From: JAWVFM01 sp963771655
GTDB taxonomy: Bacteria > Actinomycetota > Thermoleophilia > Solirubrobacterales > 70-9
Direction: 5' to 3'
Assembly (NCBI GenBank): GCA_963771655.1
Contig: CAVYUG010000001.1
Span: 310,001-374,000, forward strand
DNA: 64,000 nucleotides
Shown: one piece after another, positions 58,393 through 64,000 of the stretch
Layout of the letters: every line of letters begins with the position of its first letter
How positions within the stretch are numbered: the first letter of the stretch is position 1
Notes under the pieces: model-generated
What the model saw: only the letters and a program-made list of their open reading frames with translations
Told to the model about the DNA's origin: nothing
The model's database searches: none
Translations under genes and position numbers: made by a program

Positions 58393-59225
58393 GAGACCAG
58401 AGTATCCACGTGCTCGACGTCCCCGAGCGGCATCTGCAGGAACCGCCCGCCGAGCTCGCGGAACGCGGCAACGTCGCCCGTGCACAGGAAGCTGTAGCGG
58501 CCCTCGCCGGCCGTGCTCGTCTCGAGCTCGCGGGCGGCAAGGAGGCGCTGCGCGGCCGCGGCGATCGCATGCCCCGCAGATACCAGCCGAACGTCTCGGC
58601 CCAGGATCCGCTGCAGCATCGGCGCCACCAGCGGGTAGTGCGTGCAGCCCAGGATCAGCGTGTCGACGTCGGCGGCGCTGAGCGGCTCGCAGTAGCTGCG
58701 AACCGTGTCGACCACGCTCTGGTCGAACGTGTTCCCGTGCTGGATGATCGGCGCCAGGTCCGGCGCTGCGACCTCGACCACGTCGAGGCCGCGGCCAGCC
58801 TGCTCGAGGGCGCGCCGGTAGGCGCCGCTCGACACCGTCGTCGGCGTCGCAAGGACACCGACGCGGCCGTTCTCGGTGATCGCGGACGCGATCTCGGCCT
58901 CTGGGTAGATCACGGAGAGCACGCCGACGCCGTGCCTCTCGGCCACGGCGGCGGCGATGTCGCGGGCGACCGAAGTGGCCGCGTTGCACGCGATCACGAG
59001 CAGCTTGGTCCCGCGCTCGAGAAGCATCTGGCTGATCAGCCCGACCCGCCGCCCGAGCTCCTCGGGCGTCTTGATGCCGTAGGGGAAGAACGCGGTGTCA
59101 CCCAGGTAGACGAAGTCCTCCGACGGGAGCGAGACCAGGAACTCGTGCAGGACCGTGAGCCCTCCGACGCCGGAATCGAAGACGGCGATCGGCAGCGACC
59201 GATCGGGCGGGAAATCGGCCTTCAT
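58389..59225 (-). CDS. murI: Glutamate racemase
   Basis: MurI supplies D-glutamate for peptidoglycan. The 278-residue protein has the two catalytic cysteines of the family: Cys80 in LLVIACNAATS and Cys194 in ILGCTHYPLVAP, with PIAVFDSGVGGLTVL at the start and VIYPEAEIA. It starts with ATG at 59225, overlapping the prmA stop by 4 bp. A cell-wall gene in the heat-shock operon is an extra in this layout. Confidence 0.95.
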   Translation of the reverse strand: MKADFPPDRSLPIAVFDSGVGGLTVLHEFLVSLPSEDFVYLGDTAFFPYGIKTPEELGRRVGLISQMLLERGTKLLVIACNAATSVARDIAAAVAERHGVGVLSVIYPEAEIASAITENGRVGVLATPTTVSSGAYRRALEQAGRGLDVVEVAAPDLAPIIQHGNTFDQSVVDTVRSYCEPLSAADVDTLILGCTHYPLVAPMLQRILGRDVRLVSAGHAIAAAAQRLLAARELETSTAGEGRYSFLCTGDVAAFRELGGRFLQMPLGDVEHVDTLVS

Positions 59226-60091
59226 CCGCCGTCCTGGTCGACTTTGCCCCGCATATCGCGGTCAACTCGATCAGCACCGAGGAGAAGGGCCGACCAGTCG
59301 CCGGAATCGCGGCGCTCGCGCACCTCGAGGCCGCGCGAAGCGAACGCCGCCGCCACGTCCTCCACCTCCTTCGCCAGCAGTCCGGAGCACACGAAGCGAT
59401 CGGGGACCCGCTCCAACCGCCCGGAGACCTCACGCAGCAAAGGCGCGGTCAGGTTCGCCACGACGGTCGGGGCCACTTCCGGCAGCCCTTCGCGCAGGTT
59501 CACGCGCCGAACGCCGATCTCCACGCCGTTCGAGGCCGCGTTCTCCCTCGCCGCGTCAACCGCCGCGGCCTCGTGGTCGAACCCGGCCACGGGCCCCCAC
59601 CCGAGCTTCGCCGCGGCGATCGCGAGCACCCCAGACCCGGTACCGAGGTCGGTCAACGGCCCGCGCGCCTCACCCCGATCGGCCAACTCCAACAACAGCT
59701 CCAAGCACATCCGCGTGGTCGCATGCGCACCGGTCCCAAACGCCTGGCCAGGGTCGACGACGACGTCGATCGCGACCTCTCCCTCGTTGACCTCGTCCCA
59801 CGACGGCCTGACGCACAGCCTTCCCTCGCCGACCACCACCGCCTGGTGGAAGTCGCGCCAGCTGTCGGCCCAGTCGTCGGGAATCTCGGTCGAGCTCACC
59901 TCGACGAGGCCTTCCCCGGCGGCGGCCTCGAGCTCCGGCACTGCCGGAAGCTCCCCCGGTGGCCCATATACCGCGTACTCCACCCAGCCCTCGCCGGTCT
60001 CCTCCTCGACACCGTTCGGCGCCAGCTCGACGAGATCTGCGAGCACGCGCTCCGCGAGCTCGGGCCGGCAGCGGACCGCGAGTCGGATCAA
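59222..60091 (-). CDS. prmA: Ribosomal protein L11 methyltransferase
   Basis: PrmA trimethylates ribosomal protein L11 using SAM. The 289-residue protein has the substrate-binding N-terminal part, then the Rossmann methyltransferase: DPGQAFGTGAHATTRMCLELL, LTDLGTGSGVLAIAAAKLG (motif I), NLTAPLL in place of the NPP-type motif. TTG at 60091 overlaps the dnaJ stop (TTGA). The dnaJ-prmA order is common. A few residues are extra at the C-terminus (RDMRGKVDQDGG), of no known meaning. Confidence 0.93.
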   Translation of the reverse strand: MIRLAVRCRPELAERVLADLVELAPNGVEEETGEGWVEYAVYGPPGELPAVPELEAAAGEGLVEVSSTEIPDDWADSWRDFHQAVVVGEGRLCVRPSWDEVNEGEVAIDVVVDPGQAFGTGAHATTRMCLELLLELADRGEARGPLTDLGTGSGVLAIAAAKLGWGPVAGFDHEAAAVDAARENAASNGVEIGVRRVNLREGLPEVAPTVVANLTAPLLREVSGRLERVPDRFVCSGLLAKEVEDVAAAFASRGLEVRERRDSGDWSALLLGADRVDRDMRGKVDQDGG

Positions 60092-61236
60092 GCGCGCTGG
60101 CGCCTGGCCCTGCGCCGCGCCCCCAATCGCCAGCGCCCGCCCCGGTTCCCCTCTCGGCTCAGGTTCGCATCGTCGAGCGACGCCTCGAGCTGCTCGGCGG
60201 CCTCGCGCTGCTCATCGTCGAGCCGGACCGGCACCACGATGTCGAGCACGACGTGATGGTCGCCCCTTGAGGTGCCTCGCAGGCCTGGGAGGCCCAGGCC
60301 ACTGAGAGTCACGGCCTCGCCGGGCTGCGCACCTGCCGGCACGTCGATCTCGCGCTCGCCGTCGAGCGTCTCGACCGTCATCGCGCCGCCGAGCATCGCG
60401 CGCGTGGCGGAGACCTCGACCCTCGAGACCAGGTCGCCGCCCACCCGTTCGAAGCGCTCGTCCTCGGCGACGGTCACCTCGACGTAGAGGTCTCCCGCCG
60501 CCGCGCCGGGGTCTCCGACATGTCCCGCGCCGCTGATCCTTATGCGCTGCCCGGACTCGATGCCTGGAGGGACGTCGACCGCCCACGTTCGTGCTCGCAC
60601 GACGCGACCCCGCGCGTCGCACTCGCGGCACGGGACCTCGGGGATCTTCCCGGCGCCTCCGCAAGCAGGGCAGGCGCCGCTTCGAACCATCTGGCCGAAG
60701 GCGGTCCGGGAGACCTCCCGAACGGCGCCGGCGCCGCCGCACGTCTCGCACGTGCGAATCGGTGTTCCGGGCTCGGCGCCGTTGCCGCGACAGCGCTCGC
60801 ACGTGGAGACCGCCTCGAAGTTGACATCCCGGCTCGCGCCGGTCACGACCTCATCCAGGGTCACCTCGACTCGCGCCGCCAGGTCGCCGCCCGGCGCGGG
60901 CCCCGAGCGACCGAAGCCGAAGAGGTCCCCGAACAGCGGGTCGCCGCGGCCGAAGAACGCCGAGAGCACATCCTCGAAGTTTCCGAAGCCGCTCGACGGC
61001 GCCCACCCGCCGGTTCGGAGGCCCTCGTGGCCGAAGGCGTCGTAGGTTTGGCGCCGCTCGGGGTCGGAGAGAACCTCGTAGGCCTCGGCCGCTTCCTTGA
61101 ACTTCTCCTCGGCCTCCGGGTCGTGACGGTTGACGTCGGGATGCAGCTCGCGCGCCAGGCGGCGAAACGCCTTCTTGATCTCGGCGTCGCCCGCGCCTCG
61201 GGCGACGCCGAGGACCTCGTAGTAGTCCCTTGGCAT
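60088..61236 (-). CDS. dnaJ: Chaperone DnaJ
   Basis: The 382-residue co-chaperone has a J domain (DYYEVLGVARGAGDAEIKKA, with HPD in ELHPDVN), a Gly/Phe region (GGWAPSSGFGNF), four zinc-finger repeats (CERCRGNG, CETCGGAG, CPACGGAG, CRECDARG), and the C-terminal substrate domains. The C-terminal end is unusually basic (RRRARRQRA). ATG at 61236. It lies 16 bp after hrcA. dnaK and grpE are not in the window, so this may be the second DnaJ of an actinobacterium. Confidence 0.96.
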   Translation of the reverse strand: MPRDYYEVLGVARGAGDAEIKKAFRRLARELHPDVNRHDPEAEEKFKEAAEAYEVLSDPERRQTYDAFGHEGLRTGGWAPSSGFGNFEDVLSAFFGRGDPLFGDLFGFGRSGPAPGGDLAARVEVTLDEVVTGASRDVNFEAVSTCERCRGNGAEPGTPIRTCETCGGAGAVREVSRTAFGQMVRSGACPACGGAGKIPEVPCRECDARGRVVRARTWAVDVPPGIESGQRIRISGAGHVGDPGAAAGDLYVEVTVAEDERFERVGGDLVSRVEVSATRAMLGGAMTVETLDGEREIDVPAGAQPGEAVTLSGLGLPGLRGTSRGDHHVVLDIVVPVRLDDEQREAAEQLEASLDDANLSREGNRGGRWRLGARRRARRQRA

Positions 61237-61252
61237 CGGCGACCGCTCCGCT

Positions 61253-62287
61253 TCAGCGCTCGTAGACGGTCTCGAAGAAACGCGAGAGCTCACCGGCGGC
61301 CTCGCGGACCGACGCGATCGCGGTCTCGTAGTCCATCCGCAGCGGGCCGACGACGCCAACGGTGCCGAGGTTCCGGTAGCCGAGGCCGTAGTTGGCGCCG
61401 ACGACGCTCACGCCGCGAAGCCGCGGCTCCGGGTTCTCGTCGCCGATCCAGCAGAAGACCGACCGCTCGTCGATCGCCGAGCGGAGGACGCCGAGGAGGG
61501 TCGCCCGGCGCTCGACGGCGCCCATCAGCTCGTCCAGGTGAGGGAGGTCGGAGGCGTGATCCTCGGACAGGAGCCGCGACGCCCCGTCGACATAGAGGGC
61601 GTCCTCCCCGCCGGCGTCGAGCACCGAGAACGCGTCGCGCAGCTCGGCGAGAAAGCTCGCCTCCATGTTGGCGAGCTCGCGGTCGCGCAGGCGGTCCTCG
61701 ATCATCCGCGCCCCGAGGCCGAGGCCCTCGAGCCTCTCGTTCAGGAAGCTCGAAGCCCATTCCGCGAGCCCAGGGTCGACCTCCTGCTCGAACGTCATGA
61801 CGCGCTTCGTCACGGCGCCGTTGGAGGCGATGACGACGACGAGAACCACCCGTGGCGCGAGGCGCAGCACCTCGACGCGGTGGATTCGCGCGCTCGACGG
61901 CGGCGGAGCCGTCGCAAGCGCGAGGAGATCGTTGATGCGCGACAGGGTCGCCGTCGTCTCCCGCATGGCCTCGTCGACCTCCCGGCGCATCCGGCGCAGC
62001 TCCAGCCCGCCCGCGCGCTTCGGCGCAACGGCGCTCCCCGCCAGCACCAGGTCGGCGAAGAAACGGTATCCGGCCTCCGTCGGCATGCGACCGGCGGAGG
62101 TGTGGGGGTGCGTGAGGTAACCCGCCGCCTCGAGCGCGGCAAGCTCGCTCCGCACCGTCGAGGCGCTCCAGTCCACACCTTCGCTCTCGGCGATCGCCTT
62201 CGATCCGACGGGCTCCCCGGACTCGAGGTACGCGTCGACGACCAGCTTCAGGATGCGCTGCTGGCGCTCGGAGAGCATCACCATCAC
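61253..62287 (-). CDS. hrcA: Heat-inducible transcription repressor HrcA
   Basis: HrcA represses class I heat-shock genes by binding CIRCE elements. The 344-residue protein has the N-terminal winged helix LSERQQRILKLVVDAYLESG, EPVGSKAIAESEGVDWSAST, VRSELAALEAAGYLTHPHTSAGRMPTEAGYRFF, and the GAF-like domain ending MGAVERRATLLGVLR. Starts GTG 62287, ATG 62284 and ATG 62278 are close together. No CIRCE is visible upstream, and the gap to the dehydratase gene is 44 bp, so hrcA probably shares an upstream transcript. Confidence 0.94.
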   Translation of the reverse strand: MMVMLSERQQRILKLVVDAYLESGEPVGSKAIAESEGVDWSASTVRSELAALEAAGYLTHPHTSAGRMPTEAGYRFFADLVLAGSAVAPKRAGGLELRRMRREVDEAMRETTATLSRINDLLALATAPPPSSARIHRVEVLRLAPRVVLVVVIASNGAVTKRVMTFEQEVDPGLAEWASSFLNERLEGLGLGARMIEDRLRDRELANMEASFLAELRDAFSVLDAGGEDALYVDGASRLLSEDHASDLPHLDELMGAVERRATLLGVLRSAIDERSVFCWIGDENPEPRLRGVSVVGANYGLGYRNLGTVGVVGPLRMDYETAIASVREAAGELSRFFETVYER

Positions 62288-62331
62288 GCCTTTGATTCTA
62301 GGAACGGCCGGGGCGAATCCCGGCTCGGCGC

Positions 62332-62727
62332 CTACGAGAGCTCGATTTCAGCCTCGGCGTTGCGGATGATCTGGTTGCCGGACTGCTCCGCGACCGTCTC
62401 GGTGGTGACGCGATCGCCCTCCACCCCCTTGACCGTCGAGGTGACGACGATCTCCTGCTCCGGAAAGCCCATCCCGCGAAACTGGACCTCCAGGCGCTTC
62501 AGGGCGCGCGGGTCGCCGTCGGCGACAGCAGCCTGCGCTCTGGCGACCTGAGCCATCGTCCAGAGGCCGTGGAGGATGATCCCCGGCAGGCCGACGTTCT
62601 TCGCGAACTCCGGGTCGGTGTGGATCGGGTTCGGGTCGCCGGAGGCCGCCGCGTAGCGCTTGGTCAGGTCCCCGTCGGGCGTGACTCGCAGCTCGGGAAG
62701 CTGGTCGCCGACCTCGAAGCTCGCCAT
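62332..62727 (-). CDS. MaoC-like dehydratase
   Basis: A 131-residue hot-dog protein with LTKRYAAASGDPNPIHTDPEFAKNVG, the R-hydratase 2 signature (Asp and His catalytic pair in SGDxNPIH), and LPGIILHGLWTMAQVARA. It resembles HadB-type subunits of (3R)-hydroxyacyl-ACP dehydratase. It starts with ATG 62727, one base past the stop of the partner gene. With 62729-63169 it should make a heterodimer like HadAB/HadBC of mycobacteria; lack of other fatty-acid genes here keeps the pathway open. Confidence 0.86.
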   Translation of the reverse strand: MASFEVGDQLPELRVTPDGDLTKRYAAASGDPNPIHTDPEFAKNVGLPGIILHGLWTMAQVARAQAAVADGDPRALKRLEVQFRGMGFPEQEIVVTSTVKGVEGDRVTTETVAEQSGNQIIRNAEAEIELS

Positions 62728-62728
62728 C

Positions 62729-63169
62729 TCAGACTCCCCTCACGATGTTGGTCCACTTCGCCCGCACGGTCTCGGCGCCGTCCTGGTTTCGGGACACCGA
62801 CTCGAAGACGTAGAAGCCCTTGCCGTCGCGCTCGTCGATCGCCTTGCACTCCACCTCGGTGGAGATCACGTCGCCCGCGCAGACCGGCTCCCCCCAGATG
62901 AACTCCTGGCCGCCGTGCACCATCGCCATCAGGTTCATCTCAACGTCCGGGTCGACAAGCGCCGGCCCCATCGCCGGGGCGCTGTAGACGACGCAGAACA
63001 TCGGCGGGGCGACGAGATCTCGGAAGCCGGCGGCCTTCGCGGCCTCGGGGTCTCGGTGAAGCGGGCTCTCCGCGCCGATCGCGTCCGCGTACTGCGTGAC
63101 CCGCTCGGCCTCGACCTCGAAGTCCGCGGCCGGCCACGTCTTTCCGACTGCCTCCGTCTTCAGCGCCAT
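62729..63169 (-). CDS. MaoC-like dehydratase N-terminal-type subunit
   Basis: The 146-residue protein starts LKTEAVGKTWPAADFEVEAERVTQYADAIGAESPLH, with RDPEAAKAAGFRDLVAPPMFCVVY, the pattern of the HadA-type FAS1_DH region, which lacks the catalytic SGDxNxIH sequence found in its neighbour. It normally pairs with a HadB-like subunit. HGGQEFIWGEPVCAGDVI follows. ATG at 63169. The pair sits upstream of hrcA where many genomes have hemW. Confidence 0.84.
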   Translation of the reverse strand: MALKTEAVGKTWPAADFEVEAERVTQYADAIGAESPLHRDPEAAKAAGFRDLVAPPMFCVVYSAPAMGPALVDPDVEMNLMAMVHGGQEFIWGEPVCAGDVISTEVECKAIDERDGKGFYVFESVSRNQDGAETVRAKWTNIVRGV

Positions 63170-63183
63170 CGCGGCCGGGCAGT

Positions 63184-63600
63184 CTATTCAGCCGCTTCGC
63201 GTTCACGGGCGACGGCCAGCGCCTCCTCCCAGCTCGGATAGAGGTGGAGCGCCTTGGTGGTGGACTCCGCGAGGTCGAACATGTATGCGATGCGCATGTC
63301 GACCTCGATCCCGCTCCCCTTGCCACGCGCGCGCTGGCGAACGGCGGCGACGACGTGCCTGCGGCCGACCGGCTCGACGCGCTCGACGTCCACCTCGAAG
63401 CCGTCCCAGACCTCGAGCCAGTTGGCGAGCCACTGCTGAAACCCGTCGTGACCGCGGTAGGTGCCGGGGTTGGCGAGCTCCGGGGAGCTCGAGACCTCGA
63501 CGTCCTCGTCGAAGAATTGGAGCACCGCCTCGGCGTCGCCGCGGTTGAACGCCTCCATGCCCGTGAGCACGCGGGCGGCGTTTTCATCCGGGGTCGCCAT
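63184..63600 (-). CDS. SnoaL-like / NTF2-like protein
   Basis: A 138-residue protein with the SnoaL pattern: MEAFNRGDAEAVLQFFDEDVEV, YRGHDGFQQWLANWLEVWDGFEVDVERVEPVG, and VRQRARGKGSGIEVDMRIAYMF. The fold makes a cone-shaped pocket used by cyclases and many unknown proteins; no activity can be assigned. ATG at 63600 shares a base with the lepA stop (TGATG); GTG 63603 is also possible. It is followed by the MaoC pair on the same transcript. Confidence 0.8.
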   Translation of the reverse strand: MATPDENAARVLTGMEAFNRGDAEAVLQFFDEDVEVSSSPELANPGTYRGHDGFQQWLANWLEVWDGFEVDVERVEPVGRRHVVAAVRQRARGKGSGIEVDMRIAYMFDLAESTTKALHLYPSWEEALAVAREREAAE

Positions 63601-64000
63601 CACTCGTCGATCTCGAGAACGGAGAGGAACGCCTCCTGCGGCACCTCCACCGCGCCGACCTGCTTCATGCGCTTCTTGCCCTTCTTCTGCTTCTCGAGGA
63701 GCTTCCGCTTTCGGGTCACGTCGCCACCGTAGAGCTTCGCGGTCACGTCCTTCCGCAGAGCCTTCACCGTCTCCCGCGCGAGGACGCGGGAGCCGACGGC
63801 AGCCTGCACGGGGACGTCGAAGAGCTGGCGCGGGATCGTCTTCTGGAGCCGCTCCACGAGCGTGCGGCCCGTTTCGTAGGCGGCGTCCTCGTGAACCACC
63901 AGCGAAAGCGCATCGACGCGATCGCCGGCCAGCAGGACATCGAGCTTCACCAGATCGGAGTCGCGGTAGCCGAGCGGCTCGTAGTCGAGAGAGGCATAGC
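63600..64000 (-). CDS. lepA: Elongation factor 4, C-terminal part only
   Basis: The frame enters from the right window edge and ends at 63600. The visible 133 residues read YASLDYEPLGYRDSDLVKLDVLL..., LVHEDAAYETGRTLVERL, PRQLFDVPVQAAVG and GGDVTRKRKLLEKQKKGKKRMKQVG, the C-terminal domain unique to LepA (EF4), a ribosomal GTPase thought to act in initiation or back-translocation. The GTPase domains are beyond the window. It precedes the SnoaL-MaoC-hrcA-dnaJ genes in the same orientation, the usual lepA to hrcA order. Confidence 0.95.
   Translation of the reverse strand, partial: YASLDYEPLGYRDSDLVKLDVLLAGDRVDALSLVVHEDAAYETGRTLVERLQKTIPRQLFDVPVQAAVGSRVLARETVKALRKDVTAKLYGGDVTRKRKLLEKQKKGKKRMKQVGAVEVPQEAFLSVLEIDE

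Noticed and set aside
62240..62331. CIRCE operator before hrcA
   Set aside because: No TTAGCACTC / GAGTGCTAA inverted repeat could be found in the gap or nearby.

Overview
The window is dense, very GC-rich bacterial chromosome with short intergenic gaps, many GTG and TTG starts and many 4-bp stop/start overlaps. The gene set points to an actinobacterium: a polA-rpsA-coaE-uvrB-uvrA backbone, a tyrosine in DNA polymerase I motif B, a glutaredoxin-like gene next to rex, and fused HisIE. Delta-60-repeat secreted proteins, alanine/lysine-rich lipoproteins and DUF559 proteins are the kind of accessory genes I associate with Thermoleophilia (Solirubrobacterales or Gaiellales). That class assignment is an inference. 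I see no rRNA, tRNA, CRISPR array, transposase or prophage, and no gene-free stretch reaches 300 bases.

Left part (1-9605). A leftward operon carries t6A tRNA-modification and redox genes: tsaB, rimI, tsaD, a glutaredoxin-like protein, rex, a carboxylate-amine ligase and a small partial gene. tsaE lies upstream with a family 4 uracil-DNA glycosylase and an FmdB-like zinc ribbon, but is cut off from tsaB by two rightward lipoprotein genes. panC-panD-panB and yjbQ run rightward.

Exported-protein block (9617-16928, leftward). Six genes overlap end to end: a left-handed beta-helix acyltransferase, a lipoprotein, a DUF1028 Ntn-hydrolase-like protein, a delta-60-repeat protein with an unrecognised C-terminal domain, a second lipoprotein, and a 841-residue delta-60-repeat protein. 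This is the best candidate for an undescribed system.

Middle (17026-39482). The conserved backbone uvrA ... uvrB ... coaE-rpsA ... polA runs leftward. It is interspersed with two MFS transporters, one paired with a MarR repressor and its likely operator. Also here are a DUF559 pseudogene killed by one stop codon, a lytic transglycosylase, a FAD oxidoreductase, and an ECF sigma factor fused to a membrane helix and a glycine-rich repeat tail, followed by a secreted aspartate-rich protein. An intact DUF559 gene sits between two near-identical palindromic repeats.

Right part (39563-64000). Rightward: an ACT-domain malic enzyme and a TIGR01777 epimerase. Leftward: hisIE-trpE-trpG-trpD-trpC, an HtrA-type protease, then trpF-trpB-trpA, a small membrane protein, an unknown protein, a phosphofructokinase with residues of the PPi-dependent type, and a substrate-binding lipoprotein. 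Beyond a two-PAS diguanylate cyclase with three 18-bp repeats in its leader comes a heat-shock/RNA-processing operon (hrcA-dnaJ-prmA-murI-yqeY-phoH-ybeY-era). In it six successive junctions from dnaJ to era are 4-bp overlaps. Two MaoC-like dehydratases, an NTF2-like protein and the 3' end of lepA lie upstream.
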